Shown in pieces: positions 8,177 through 17,114 of a stretch of DNA of 64,000 bases. The stretch is from Paenibacillus sp. S150. GTDB taxonomy: Bacteria; Bacillota; Bacilli; Paenibacillales; Paenibacillaceae. The notes beneath the pieces were generated by a model. The model did no database searches. It had not been told where the DNA came from and saw only the letters and a list, made by a program, of their open reading frames with translations. Each line of letters begins with the position of its first letter. Within the stretch, counting starts at the first letter, position 1. Made by a program: the position numbers and the translations under genes. The DNA lies in contig NZ_JACBYI010000003.1 of NCBI RefSeq assembly GCF_019352175.1, positions 62,001 to 126,000 on the forward strand, written 5' to 3'.

Positions 8177-9715
8177 CTAACCGATGTGGGCAGCCGCTGC
8201 TGCCGAATCGTTGATATAGCTGAACGGGTCCTGCTCATACCAGCTCTCCCGGTAAGGGAGCCTTGTATTACTGCGCAAATTCCTGTTAAATGCAGGATTT
8301 TTGAGAATGCGGCTGACCCGTGCAGCCACCTCATAGACACCTTTATAACCGAGATAATCATCGCTCTGTCCGAACAGCGGAAAAATCGGGAAGCCCTGCT
8401 TGGCCGCCGAGCCGTTTACACCGATATGCCCGACGAACAGATCCGGTATGATTTTGGTGAGCAGATTGGCCTGTTCAAATACCTGCCCTGCACCTACGTT
8501 AAAAATCGTCTGCTCTGAACCCGGCACATCCTCCAGGTATTCATCAAGCAGATGCTCCCCATATTTGTCGAAATGGTATCCCCGCAGCCCCAAAATCTCC
8601 ATTCCGAGGTTATGCAGCAGCTCAGCGGTAGTGAGTATCCGTACCTCGCCTCCGGTAATAAAGGCCGTTTTTCCTTTGAACTGGGCTTTGTAGGGTTCCA
8701 GCGCTTTCTCCAGCTCCGCGGTTTCCGCCGCAATCAGCCGTTCTGTCTCTTCCTCAAGGCCAAAAAACGCAGCGATATCCCGCAGCCATTTGTTGGTATT
8801 GGCAATCCCTATTGGAATCGTCCGCAGCACGTAGGGAATCCCGTACTTTTGTTTGAAATGCTCCACGAAATAATCGTCATGTGTGGCACAGATGCTTACA
8901 TTTAGGGCAGCTTCATGGGCATATGTAAAATCATCCGGATGTGAATAGGAAGGCAGAATCCGCACGTTCAGATCCAGGATTTTCAGCAGGCGCACCAGCT
9001 CTTCCTCGTCAATCCGGCTCATGGAGCCGACATTAAGCAGATTAACCGTTTTGCTGATTTTGGCCTGATGTTGCGTCTCCTCCTCCGGCGTCCGAAGGAC
9101 CGCAGGCTTCGTGCTTTTATCTTCACCCACCAGATTGCGGATCAGACCATGATAGACAGAGTCATAGGCGGTTGCCTGAATTTTGGTCTTGAACCCTTCG
9201 CAGTGAATAGGCACCAAGGTAGCGGATATCTGCTTTTGCAGATCATCCACGATACCGTCAATATCATCGCCGATCAGGGCGGGAACACAGCTGTTGAACA
9301 CCAGAATGGACGCGGGGCGGAATTCGCGCTCTGCCTTCAGCACCGCCTGCCGCAGCTTGGCTTCTCCTCCGCTGATCACATCTACCTCGCTCAGGTTCGT
9401 ATTGATCCAGCGCAGACCGACGGCGGATTCCTGACGCAATTTCTGGAACACCTTGTTAATCCCGGCGTTTTGGATCAGGTTTCCGCCGCAGCCGATCGGG
9501 CTGTGAATTACCATCACGGCATCGCGGAGCGAGCTGATCATCGACAGGCTTAGATTCAGCTGGCAGCCCTGTGTCTGTGAGAAGGTCCGTTTTGAAGCAT
9601 ACAGGCAGCCTTTCTTGGAATCTGCAGACAGTCCGCTGCAGGTGCCACCGTACGCTCCGCAGGCCGCAAGACGGTCTTCACGCACTGGCGGTACCTTATG
9701 TTTGATATAATCCAT
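8177..9715 (-). CDS. Nitrogenase component 1 alpha-like protein (D1)
   Basis: A 512-residue NifD-family protein with AGGAGG before its ATG. By eye alignment, P-cluster-type ligands are present: Cys51 (QGCQL), Cys76 (SPIGCGG) and Cys143 (NSCVPALIGDD). The cofactor-type cysteine corresponding to NifD Cys275 is present as Cys276 (SICATHDDYF). The place of NifD His442 reads PIFPLFGQSD, with no His. Extra cysteines (19, 26, 37) sit in an N-terminal segment. It follows K1 by 24 bp in an operon with two cysteine synthase-type genes. This is a nitrogenase-like reductase large subunit, probably acting in sulfur metabolism like methylthio-alkane reductase. The substrate is unproven. Confidence 0.85.
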   Translation of the reverse strand: MDYIKHKVPPVREDRLAACGAYGGTCSGLSADSKKGCLYASKRTFSQTQGCQLNLSLSMISSLRDAVMVIHSPIGCGGNLIQNAGINKVFQKLRQESAVGLRWINTNLSEVDVISGGEAKLRQAVLKAEREFRPASILVFNSCVPALIGDDIDGIVDDLQKQISATLVPIHCEGFKTKIQATAYDSVYHGLIRNLVGEDKSTKPAVLRTPEEETQHQAKISKTVNLLNVGSMSRIDEEELVRLLKILDLNVRILPSYSHPDDFTYAHEAALNVSICATHDDYFVEHFKQKYGIPYVLRTIPIGIANTNKWLRDIAAFFGLEEETERLIAAETAELEKALEPYKAQFKGKTAFITGGEVRILTTAELLHNLGMEILGLRGYHFDKYGEHLLDEYLEDVPGSEQTIFNVGAGQVFEQANLLTKIIPDLFVGHIGVNGSAAKQGFPIFPLFGQSDDYLGYKGVYEVAARVSRILKNPAFNRNLRSNTRLPYRESWYEQDPFSYINDSAAAAAHIG

Positions 9716-9739
9716 TGGACATTACCTCCTGTTTACTGG

Positions 9740-11080
9740 TTAGCGGTGGCTGACGACAAGACTCAATATGTCCTCGGCAAGGGTAAGGCCGCCGGAATAT
9801 CCGGCGTAAGCGCGGTTAAGGACTACTCGGTTGGAGATCGGATACGTCACCGGAAGCAACGGCACCTTGAATTGCTCTGCCGTATCGCGTTCCATAACAC
9901 TTCCGATAATGAATCCGGGTGAGAACCCTTTATGATATTTTTGCCCGTGGCTCTGCGGCCAATGACGGTTGATATGCCCTCCGATGCTCGAAGCGTCCTG
10001 ATCGAACACAACCTCAGGGATTAACCCCGATTCATAATCGCTGAAGGTTGCGAGCACCCGCTCTCTCTGCGGCTCATCCAGAATATCCGTAACCACTACC
10101 AGCTCCGGCAGCCAGCCAAGATCGTCGGCGAGGAATCTGGTCAGCGCCTGGGTATAATTCGGATCGCCGACCACAGTCGCGTAACGCTGGAAATCCAGGT
10201 CATTATAGACATCCGCCAGCCGCTCCAGATAGGGATAATAAGCCTTGCGTTCCTCGCGGATCAGCTTCTCCACCTTGAATTCATCCACACCGAGCGCCTT
10301 GCCTACTGTACGCAGGAAACGCGAAGTGCCATGATCGCCGATGGGCATTTGTACGGTAAGATAAGGAACATCATGCACTTCTTCAAACACCTTCGCCGCC
10401 TCAATGCCATATGCATCCGAAACGACGATATTCAGGCTGGACCTGGCAGCGTTCTTCAGATTATCCAGCGTCTCTCCCTGGCCGAAAAACGTATTCGTCT
10501 CAAAGCCCAGCTTCTTCAGTAAATCCTTCAGCACACCGAGGTTGCCTTTCCAGAATACATCCTGCATCGGGACAACTCCCCACAGATTGACGGTGCCTGC
10601 GTCCTTGACCGGTGAGGACTCCACGAATTCGCGGAATAAAGTCTCCAGAACAATCCCGTAGCCGTAATAGGAATTGCCCTTGAAGCTGACCGTTTCCGCT
10701 GCGAGCACCGGCAGCTCGCCCCCCTTGAAGCGTTTGGCTACAGCATGTACATTGTCGCCAATCATCTCAACCATGCAGCCTGTGACCACAAAATACAGAT
10801 CGCCGTCCATGACCTTCAATGTATTCTCGATTTGTTCTCCGAGCCGTCCCTCGCCCCCGAATACAATATCCCGCTCGGACACGTTGGAGCTGGGAAGCGC
10901 TTGGCCCCCGCAGTAATTCCCCCCGTTGTATCCCGAAGCTCCGCTTAAGGCTCCGGCAAGATTGCCCCCGCAGCCGGACGAAGAATGCAGGATCGGGATG
11001 GCGCGGGGCAAGGACTGGATTGTGCCGATGGCACCGCCCAGGGCGCACACGTAGCGCGGCCTTTCAATTACTGGGCTCAT
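9740..11080 (-). CDS. Nitrogenase component 1 beta-like protein (K1)
   Basis: A 446-residue NifK-family protein, shorter than nitrogenase NifK (about 520). Three P-cluster-type cysteines are visible: Cys12 (YVCALGG), Cys37 (SSGCGGN) and Cys102 ([12 protein letters not shown]), plus Cys57. The C-terminus reads [18 protein letters not shown], as in other beta-type subunits. The start overlaps the cysK stop as ATGA, so translation is probably coupled, and CTGGAGGG precedes it. With D1 it should form an alpha2beta2 core with a P-cluster-like centre at each interface. No H protein is encoded in this operon; the one at 28633 is the nearest candidate electron donor. Confidence 0.85.
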   Translation of the reverse strand: MSPVIERPRYVCALGGAIGTIQSLPRAIPILHSSSGCGGNLAGALSGASGYNGGNYCGGQALPSSNVSERDIVFGGEGRLGEQIENTLKVMDGDLYFVVTGCMVEMIGDNVHAVAKRFKGGELPVLAAETVSFKGNSYYGYGIVLETLFREFVESSPVKDAGTVNLWGVVPMQDVFWKGNLGVLKDLLKKLGFETNTFFGQGETLDNLKNAARSSLNIVVSDAYGIEAAKVFEEVHDVPYLTVQMPIGDHGTSRFLRTVGKALGVDEFKVEKLIREERKAYYPYLERLADVYNDLDFQRYATVVGDPNYTQALTRFLADDLGWLPELVVVTDILDEPQRERVLATFSDYESGLIPEVVFDQDASSIGGHINRHWPQSHGQKYHKGFSPGFIIGSVMERDTAEQFKVPLLPVTYPISNRVVLNRAYAGYSGGLTLAEDILSLVVSHR

Positions 11081-12033
11081 GATATCCCTCCAGTCTGTAC
11101 CGGCTTCTGAAACAGTTCGGTGGATAGATACCTTTCCCCGGTATCCGGCAGCAGCACCACTATATTTTTGCCTTTATTCTCTTTGCGTCTGGCGAGCTGT
11201 GAGGCGGCAAAGACCGCAGCTCCCGAGGAAATGCCGACTACAAGCCCCTCTGTGCGGGATAGCTCCCGGGCCGTCTCCAGCGCTTCTTCATTCCGGACCT
11301 TGAACACTTCATCGATGACTCCGCGGTTCAGAATCAGCGGAAGGAACCCGGCGCCAATTCCCTGGATTTTGTGCGGACCAGGATTCCCCCCGGACAGCAC
11401 CGGAGAATTGAACGGCTCTACGGCTACAATCTTTACGGTTGGCTTCCGCTCCTTTAAGACCTCCCCCACGCCGGTAATGGTACCGCCGGTGCCCACTCCG
11501 CTGACGAAGATATCCACATTTCCGCCGGTATCCCGCCAGATTTCCTCGGCTGTGGTCTGCCGGTGGATCTTCGGATTCGCCGGATTGTTGAACTGCTGGA
11601 GAACATACGAATTCGGCGTAACTGCTGCCAGAGCCTCCGCCTTGAGAACGGAACCCCTGATCCCTTCCGCCCCGGGTGTCAGCACCAGCTCTGCACCCAG
11701 CGCGGTCAGCAGATTACGGCGTTCAATGCTCATCGTGTCCGGCATCGTCAGAATCAGCCGGTAGCCGCGGGAAGCGGCAACGAAGGCAAGCGCTATTCCC
11801 GTATTGCCGCTGGTTGGCTCGATCAGCACCGTCCCGGGCCCGATCAAGCCCTGCTCTTCCGCCTCCTTGATCATCGCGTAGCCGATACGGTCCTTGACGC
11901 TTCCGGCCGGATTGAAGTATTCCAGCTTGGCAATTACCGAGGCTCCAAGGTGCTTGTCTCTGCTGTAGCCGGCAAGCTCCAGAAGCGGTGTGTTTCCAAT
12001 CAGATCGGTCAGTTTCTTCGCAACTCTTGACAT
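11077..12033 (-). CDS. cysK: Cysteine synthase A (O-acetylserine sulfhydrylase)
   Basis: A 318-residue PLP enzyme started at the ATG at 12031-12033, with GGAGGGA upstream. The 22 residues of longer frame do not look like CysK. Motifs are Lys in NPAGSVKDR, the [10 protein letters not shown] substrate loop, and [13 protein letters not shown] for phosphate binding. It condenses O-acetylserine with sulfide to give cysteine. As the first gene of operon 1, overlapping the K1 gene by four bases, it would capture sulfide released by the downstream reductase. That role is inferred from context. The chromosome presumably has another housekeeping copy. Confidence 0.92.
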   Translation of the reverse strand: MSRVAKKLTDLIGNTPLLELAGYSRDKHLGASVIAKLEYFNPAGSVKDRIGYAMIKEAEEQGLIGPGTVLIEPTSGNTGIALAFVAASRGYRLILTMPDTMSIERRNLLTALGAELVLTPGAEGIRGSVLKAEALAAVTPNSYVLQQFNNPANPKIHRQTTAEEIWRDTGGNVDIFVSGVGTGGTITGVGEVLKERKPTVKIVAVEPFNSPVLSGGNPGPHKIQGIGAGFLPLILNRGVIDEVFKVRNEEALETARELSRTEGLVVGISSGAAVFAASQLARRKENKGKNIVVLLPDTGERYLSTELFQKPVQTGGIS

Positions 12034-12056
12034 GCTTGCTTCCCTCCAAGTTTGAT

Positions 12057-12108
12057 AAAAATAAAAAAGGCTTGATTCGACTAAATAATACTTAGTCAAG
12101 TCAAGCCT
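12057..12108 (-). terminator. Second leader hairpin with T-run directly before cysK
   Basis: Read on the minus strand, a 17-bp stem (AGGCTTGA.../...TCAAGCCT) with two mismatches and a 7-nt loop is followed by TTTTTTATTTTT, ending about 20 nt before the cysK ribosome-binding site. It has the form of an intrinsic terminator in a 5' leader, so it may attenuate operon 1. Confidence 0.7.
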
Positions 12109-12126
12109 CCAGTTAACCGGTCGGCA

Positions 12127-12168
12127 TATTTAGCCCTAATAGCAAAAGGAATTGTGATAACAATCACA
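12127..12168 (-). promoter_or_regulatory. TGTGA-N6-TCACA box with a -10-like element (Fnr/Crp- or Rex-type)
   Basis: A perfect TGTGA-TAACAA-TCACA box at 12153-12168. On the minus strand a TAAATA element (12127-12132) starts 20 nt further on, which centres the box near -40.5. That is the position of class II Fnr/Crp activators. The arms also resemble Rex operators. A second box of the same type lies before metK at 30813-30828. Confidence 0.6.
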
Positions 12169-12177
12169 CATCAGGAC

Positions 12178-12276
12178 AAGTGGAAACGGCTTCGCCGTCC
12201 TTATAAGGACGGTATCCGTTTCAGCGAGAAAGATAAGGCTAATTGATAGCGTAAAACATATAAATTCTAATCTTTG
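12178..12276. repeat. Dispersed two-hairpin repeat R1, copy b
   Basis: Nearly the same sequence as 511-610, including GAAACGG...CCGTTTC and AAGATAAG followed by AACATATAAATTCT. It is inserted inside the leader of nitrogenase-like operon 1, between the first attenuator and the Fnr-like box. Confidence 0.8.
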
Positions 12277-12335
12277 AAAAAAAGAAGCCGGACGCTCCAT
12301 AGTAAAACTAGGAGCTCCGACTTCCGGAGAACCGG
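12277..12335 (-). terminator. Leader attenuator of operon 1 with adjoining CCGG hairpin
   Basis: On the minus strand the order is GACCGG-TTCT-CCGGA mini-hairpin, then a stem of about 14 bp with one bulge (GAAGTCGGA-GCTCC / GGAGC-TCCGGCTTC), then CTTTTTTT. It lies about 60 nt downstream of the promoter at 12390-12418, hence inside the transcribed leader. The same layout occurs before metK at 30880-30959. Confidence 0.75.
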
Positions 12336-12389
12336 TCAGCCCTGATCTATTATTCCTACTAATCCAATGCTATTAAATGGTTAATCTGG

Positions 12390-12418
12390 ATTATAGAGCA
12401 GCCCTTCCCATCTGTCAA
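12390..12418 (-). promoter_or_regulatory. Consensus sigma-A promoter of nitrogenase-like operon 1
   Basis: TTGACA (12413-12418) and TATAAT (12390-12395) on the minus strand, separated by exactly 17 bp. It sits between the alaX-like stop codon and the leader terminator, so it must drive the attenuated leader and not the upstream gene. Confidence 0.85.
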
Positions 12419-12460
12419 TGAGGTTTTTCCATAATTTTCGATTATCGCGCTTCCGCTTGT

Positions 12461-13630
12461 TTAAATGGAACCTTTGGCGAATTCATAAAATCTCAGTGCA
12501 TCCTCCCAAGCCGGAAAGCCCGCCTGCGCCATTTTGTCGCTTCCGCCGCCTTTTCCCTGGAATTCGCTTAAGGTTGCTTTGAAGAAGGCTCCGCAGGAGA
12601 AGTCAGCTCCGCTGCAGGCAAGCACCACTTTATTCTCCGCTGCCGTCAGCAGCAGCACGGGAAGCTTCGTGCTTGCAGTCAGCCTGACGGCAAGACTCTG
12701 CAAATCCTTGAACGGCTTCTCTTCAAATACTTCGGCGAGCACGCTGGCTTCCTGCTGCTGTCCGGCCAAAAGCTCCTGTGCCAAATATCCGGCGTTCTGC
12801 TCCTTAAATAGCGCCAGCTCAGCCTGAAGCAGCTTCTGTTCGGCCTCCCATTTCCCGATCCGGTCCATAATTTCATCCTTGCCGGTATTGAATTTGGCGG
12901 AAAGCGCGCCAAGAATACGCTGGTTAGCGTTAGCCTCATCCAGCGCACGCCCTCCGCATTTGAAGGTAATCCGGATGTTGCCCTTCTGCTTCTCCGCTCT
13001 CAGCAGCTTGATCATCCCGATCGCTCCTGTAGAAGAAACGTGGGTCCCGCCGCAGGCATTGTGCTCCACTCCCTCGATCTCGACAATCCGGATATTCTCC
13101 GTTACCTTGGGCAGCTTCACCAGCGGCAAGCGGGCCATTTCCTCACCGGTGACATAATAGCTCACAATACTGTGGTCCTGAACAACCTGCCGGTTAACCT
13201 CCTGCTCCGCTGCGGCCAGCTGTTCCGGCGACAGCTCCGCAAGCTCAATATCTATGGTCGCATAATCGCCGCCCAGGTGAAAGCTCAAGGTCATCGCCTG
13301 GAAGAGGCCGCGGAATACCGCCGAGAGCAAATGCTGGCCGCTATGCTGCTGCATATGGTCAAATCTGCGTCTCCAGTCAAGCTGGCAGCTGACCGTACCT
13401 TCACCCGGCACAGCCGCAACCTTGTGCAGCACCTCCTCACCTTCAAGGATGACATCCAGCACAGGAATCCCGCCAATGGTCCCGGCATCGCAAGGCTGAC
13501 CGCCACCATGCGGATAGAATGCCGTTTCCTCCAGGATCAAGTACAGCCCATCTTCCCGCTCAACGGTTCCGCTGACCGAGGTTTGCCATTCCTTCAGATA
13601 GGCGGAATCGTAGTATAGCTTCTTACTCAT
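12461..13630 (-). CDS. Alanyl-tRNA editing protein (AlaX-type, with DHHA1 tail)
   Basis: About 389 residues from the ATG at 13628-13630 (MSKKLYYDSAYLKEW). A longer frame to 13720 has no family sequence. Zinc-binding motifs of the AlaRS editing domain are intact: HSGQH at residues 96-100 and a CGGTH further on. The C-terminal third ends with a GGGGSDKMAQAG motif, as in DHHA1 domains. AlaX proteins hydrolyse Ser- or Gly-mischarged tRNA-Ala in trans. The start overlaps the stop of a small ORF at 13623-13796. The gene precedes, but is probably not part of, the nitrogenase-like operon 1. Confidence 0.88.
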   Translation of the reverse strand: MSKKLYYDSAYLKEWQTSVSGTVEREDGLYLILEETAFYPHGGGQPCDAGTIGGIPVLDVILEGEEVLHKVAAVPGEGTVSCQLDWRRRFDHMQQHSGQHLLSAVFRGLFQAMTLSFHLGGDYATIDIELAELSPEQLAAAEQEVNRQVVQDHSIVSYYVTGEEMARLPLVKLPKVTENIRIVEIEGVEHNACGGTHVSSTGAIGMIKLLRAEKQKGNIRITFKCGGRALDEANANQRILGALSAKFNTGKDEIMDRIGKWEAEQKLLQAELALFKEQNAGYLAQELLAGQQQEASVLAEVFEEKPFKDLQSLAVRLTASTKLPVLLLTAAENKVVLACSGADFSCGAFFKATLSEFQGKGGGSDKMAQAGFPAWEDALRFYEFAKGSI

Positions 13631-13796
13631 ATCCAGTCTCATCTCCCCACACTTCCCCGGCATCGCCGAAGAGCTTCTCCATGATGCAGCCCGCAATGCG
13701 CGCAGTGCCCGTATCCGCATGCTCCGGCCTCCATGACCTCATGCCGCAGCTTCCAGACAGTTTCTTTATGTACTTGCGGAGCTCCATAACATTCAT
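13623..13796 (-). CDS. Possible small hypothetical protein
   Basis: A 57-residue frame, starting at an ATG with GCGGAG close upstream, fills the whole gap between the TauE-like gene and the alaX-like gene. Its stop TAA lies inside the first codons of alaX, an arrangement typical of translational coupling. The sequence (MNVMELRKYIKKLSGSCGM..., ending GDETGYE) resembles nothing I recognise and has three Cys-or-Gly-rich patches but no clear motif. It could be a genuine small protein or only a chance open frame. Confidence 0.4.
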   Translation of the reverse strand: MNVMELRKYIKKLSGSCGMRSWRPEHADTGTARIAGCIMEKLFGDAGEVWGDETGYE

Positions 13797-13810
13797 CTCC
13801 GCAGCCGTTC

Positions 13811-14575
13811 TTAGTGCATCGTATCCCATATTTGCTTCCCGATCAAGATAACGGTGACCGCAATGAAGAGCGGACGGATATAGCCGGCACCTTTGCGGAT
13901 TGCCATTCTGGAACCGACAACAGCGCCGAATACCATCGGTATGCCGAGCAGAAGTCCGTAATACAAGCTGACCGAGCCTACAGCGGCAAACGTCAGCAGG
14001 CTTGCGATATTGCTGGCAAAATTAAGCACCTTCGCGTTGCCGGCAGCAGTCACGAACTCAAAGCCAAGCATCAGAAAGGCGAAGATCAGAAACGAGCCGG
14101 TTCCCGGGCCGAAGAAGCCGTCATAAAATCCAATAGCCAGGGCTGCGCCCAAGCCGGTCAGAAGTGATTTTTTGCTGCCGCCGTTGAAGGTCGAGACATC
14201 GCCCCAGGATTTTTTGAACAGGGTATAGACCGTAATCACGATCAGCATCACAATCACGAGCGGCTTCAGAAACTCCGAAGGCACCTGCCGAACCGTTAGC
14301 GAGCCGGCTACCGCCCCAAGCACAGAGAGCGGAACTAAGTATTTGACCAGTCCGAAGTTAATCTTCCCGGAACGCACAAAAGACGCCGTGCTGGTGAACG
14401 AGCACAGCGTTCCGGCCAATTTGTTGCTGCCAAGCAGCAGCGGGAGCGGAATTCCTGCAGACAGCAGAGCCGGGATGGCAATCAGTCCCCCTCCCCCCGC
14501 CACAGAATCAATCAATCCGGCCAAAAAACCGCAAACCACCAAAATTGCAATCATTGCCATACTGCCATGTTCCAT
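13811..14575 (-). CDS. TauE/SafE-family (sulfite exporter-like) membrane protein
   Basis: About 254 residues with seven or eight hydrophobic segments. The preferred ATG at 14573-14575 has GGAGG 12 bases upstream, a little far; the 22 residues beyond it are not membrane-protein-like. The N-terminal motif GLIDSVAGGGGLIAIPALL and the internal repeat GFYDGFFGPGTGSFLIF are diagnostic of the TauE/SafE (TSUP) family. Some members export sulfite or sulfoacetate; others carry unrelated anions. Its position between two sulfur-related operons fits sulfite or organosulfur efflux, but this is inference. Confidence 0.85.
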   Translation of the reverse strand: MEHGSMAMIAILVVCGFLAGLIDSVAGGGGLIAIPALLSAGIPLPLLLGSNKLAGTLCSFTSTASFVRSGKINFGLVKYLVPLSVLGAVAGSLTVRQVPSEFLKPLVIVMLIVITVYTLFKKSWGDVSTFNGGSKKSLLTGLGAALAIGFYDGFFGPGTGSFLIFAFLMLGFEFVTAAGNAKVLNFASNIASLLTFAAVGSVSLYYGLLLGIPMVFGAVVGSRMAIRKGAGYIRPLFIAVTVILIGKQIWDTMH

Positions 14576-14668
14576 TGCTTCGCTAAGCCTCCTGCCGAAA
14601 GTTTTCAGAACTCCAGCATACACAATTTCTGTGACGCGCACCAGACAATTTATTTATCCGTATCCGCC

Positions 14669-14733
14669 GGGAGCCTGCCGCATTTGCATACAGCAGGCTC
14701 CCGCCTGTGAACAAGCCTCACGGGCGGGAGCCA
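14669..14733. terminator. Overlapping GC-rich hairpins, terminator-like
   Basis: GGGAGCCTGC...GCAGGCTCCC at 14669-14702 overlaps a second inverted repeat, GGCTCCCGCC...GGGCGGGAGCC, at 14697-14733. They lie just after the FtsX-type permease stop. The arms compete, so they could form alternative structures. There is no strong T-run. Confidence 0.45.
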
Positions 14734-14767
14734 TTTATGAAAAGGGTATGTTCGCCGGGCATGCGTA

Positions 14768-17113
14768 TTATTCGGAGATCAGGCCGTATACGCTGATTCT
14801 GCGAATCCGCCGCGACACCAGTATGGACACCGCATACGCTGCGGCAACAACGGCCAGACACAGAATCAGCACCTGCGGCAGGCTTACCGAAGCTTCAACA
14901 TTGTAAATCCCCAAGCCGGAGAGCAGGAGGACAAATAATTGGTCCGAATAAAAGTATCCCAGCACACTGCCCGCCAGCACTCCCGTGACAATAACGGGAA
15001 GCAGGCTGAAGGTAATCTGCGTCATCAATTGAAGGGAAGTAAAGCCCAGTCCCTTGAGAACGCCGAATTCATGCTTACGCTTCAGGATCAGCGTCTTGAT
15101 GACCAGATACAGGATCAGGCTGACCACGAGAATGGTAGCAGAGGCAATAATCCAGGTCAGGGCCGTCATTGCGGCGGCAAAGGTCTTCAGAAGCCCCTGC
15201 AGCCGCTCTTCCACGTTAAGAATGTCCCAGGTCCCCGGAAACCGGTCTTCCACGTTCTGCATAAATGCGGCAATCTCCGCCCCATCGTTCAGATACAGAT
15301 TAACCGATTGCCTTGTATAGTCCGGCACTAATCTGCGGAAGCCCTCATCCGTCATGGATGCAACCATCCCGAGCTGGGTAATCTGCTGACTTAAGCCGGT
15401 GATTATATAGTTCTGCGATATTCCGTTTACGGCAACTGCTATCTCATCCCCGACAGATTTGCCGGCACGCTCCGCAACAATGCCGGAAAGAGAAATTTCG
15501 TTGTCATTCAGGGGATTTCTGCCGCGAAAGACCGTTTGCGTTTCCAGCTTGCCGAAATCATCCGACACCTGCAGCAGCAGCACATTGCCCTGAATGGATG
15601 CGACCATCTGGTCGAGCATTGTCAGCTTCCGCACACCCTCCATCGCCGACAAATCGGCAATTTGCTCCGGAGAAATCCGGCCCTCCTTCAAGGTCAGACT
15701 GATGCTGCTGTGCTCCACACCCACCAGACGAATAAATTCCGTGTTGTCTCCGCTCATATTGAACCCCATGATGATGCAAAAAACACTGGAAAACGTCAAT
15801 CCGGCCACAATCACCAGCAGCATCACATTCTGTCTGGTTTGCTGAAACAGAGCCTTCAGGCCCAGAACCAGCTGCAGGCCCAGCCTTGATCCGGCCAAAG
15901 GAAGCCGGTTGGTTCTAAAATTATGATTGCTCAGCCCTTTCTGCAGGGCATTGATCGGCGTAATGAGCCGGACAAGCCTGCTGGCCCGGAAAGCAACCGT
16001 CAATACCAGCAGCGCCACGGCCGCCAGGCTGATCAGGGCAGCGGCCAAGTCAAACGCAGACGGCCATAAAAGCCCCATGGAAGAAGAAATCAGATTTCCG
16101 GCAAACGGCATCAGTGCTCCCGCTGCCGCCAGGCCCGGCAATCCGGCCGCAAGACTCACCGCGAAGAATTGCAGCAGCATCGCTCCCCTGATCTGCCGCG
16201 AGGTATAACCGTTTGCTTTCAGCACCCCAATGTTCACGATAAAATCCTCAATTTGCGCCACGATTTGAAAACGGATTACAATCAGGGCAATGATGACCAT
16301 GAGCAGTGAGAAGACAACGAGGATCGCGGACAGCAGATTGACGTAGAATTTGTTCCCCTCCATACCTGTCTGCGCATCAATAACCGCAAAATTGCTCCTT
16401 GAGTCCCAGGTGGAAATTTGCTCGGACAGCCGTTGGCCTAGCTGTTCGGCCTTCACGGAATCCTGCACGGTGGCGGAGAGCAAATGATACCTGGCTTTTT
16501 GGCCCAGCTCTTTCTCCAAATGCTCAAAAGCCGAATCATTCGCAAACAGCTTCACAGCACCCATATTGAAGGTTCCGAGCAAGACATCTTCAAAGAAACC
16601 TCCAATCGGAAAAGAGAATACCCGGCTTCCCTCCGAAAATGAAAAGCTGTCTCCAACATCATAGCCGCCGGAAAGATGAAACATTAAAGGCAGGTAGACG
16701 GCATCAGGCCGGCCGGATTGCGGATTCACCGCCTTCTCCGGAAGCGGGGACAGCTCACGGGGATTCTGTGCATGCAGGATAAGCAATCCCGCCAGCACAT
16801 CGGATTCCCCGTATTTAACCTTGCTCTCCTGCAGCAGAAGGGCGTTCTCCTCCTCCAAATAAATGGTCGCCGGATCAGCTTCGACCAGGGCTTTGTAGGC
16901 TTCGGCATGGCTGCTGTCGCTATAGTAGGCCAGCAAATCCGGAGTGTGCAGCTCAGCCGTCTTCTCCTCCTGGAACGACCCCAGCTTGAAGCTGACAGAA
17001 AGTCCGACAGTCAAGAGCAGCACGGTCAGCGCAACCAGGATAAACAGCGTGGCTGCAGCACTTTTGCGCTTGCGGATATTGGATAAGGCAAGTCTTCCAA
17101 TTACAGATGCCAT
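14768..17113 (-). CDS. FtsX-type ABC transporter permease
   Basis: About 781 residues from the ATG at 17111-17113 (MASVIGRLALSNIRKRKS), one base after the ATPase stop. The 52 residues of longer frame are shadow sequence. There is one N-terminal membrane helix, a large extracytoplasmic domain (about residues 45-260), a first FtsX-like block of three helices (about 260-410), a second extracytoplasmic domain, and a final three-helix block. This layout fits the LolC/FtsX/MacB-like class that removes or senses lipids and antimicrobial peptides. With the ATPase and the adjoining kinase and regulator it probably forms a stress- or peptide-responsive export module. Confidence 0.87.
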   Translation of the reverse strand: MASVIGRLALSNIRKRKSAAATLFILVALTVLLLTVGLSVSFKLGSFQEEKTAELHTPDLLAYYSDSSHAEAYKALVEADPATIYLEEENALLLQESKVKYGESDVLAGLLILHAQNPRELSPLPEKAVNPQSGRPDAVYLPLMFHLSGGYDVGDSFSFSEGSRVFSFPIGGFFEDVLLGTFNMGAVKLFANDSAFEHLEKELGQKARYHLLSATVQDSVKAEQLGQRLSEQISTWDSRSNFAVIDAQTGMEGNKFYVNLLSAILVVFSLLMVIIALIVIRFQIVAQIEDFIVNIGVLKANGYTSRQIRGAMLLQFFAVSLAAGLPGLAAAGALMPFAGNLISSSMGLLWPSAFDLAAALISLAAVALLVLTVAFRASRLVRLITPINALQKGLSNHNFRTNRLPLAGSRLGLQLVLGLKALFQQTRQNVMLLVIVAGLTFSSVFCIIMGFNMSGDNTEFIRLVGVEHSSISLTLKEGRISPEQIADLSAMEGVRKLTMLDQMVASIQGNVLLLQVSDDFGKLETQTVFRGRNPLNDNEISLSGIVAERAGKSVGDEIAVAVNGISQNYIITGLSQQITQLGMVASMTDEGFRRLVPDYTRQSVNLYLNDGAEIAAFMQNVEDRFPGTWDILNVEERLQGLLKTFAAAMTALTWIIASATILVVSLILYLVIKTLILKRKHEFGVLKGLGFTSLQLMTQITFSLLPVIVTGVLAGSVLGYFYSDQLFVLLLSGLGIYNVEASVSLPQVLILCLAVVAAAYAVSILVSRRIRRISVYGLISE

Positions 17114-17114
17114 G

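Noticed and set aside
12277-12335. Simple terminator of the alanyl-tRNA editing gene
   Set aside because: A consensus promoter lies between that gene's stop and the hairpin, and the same layout occurs before metK, so attenuation is the better reading, although termination of upstream transcripts may also occur there.
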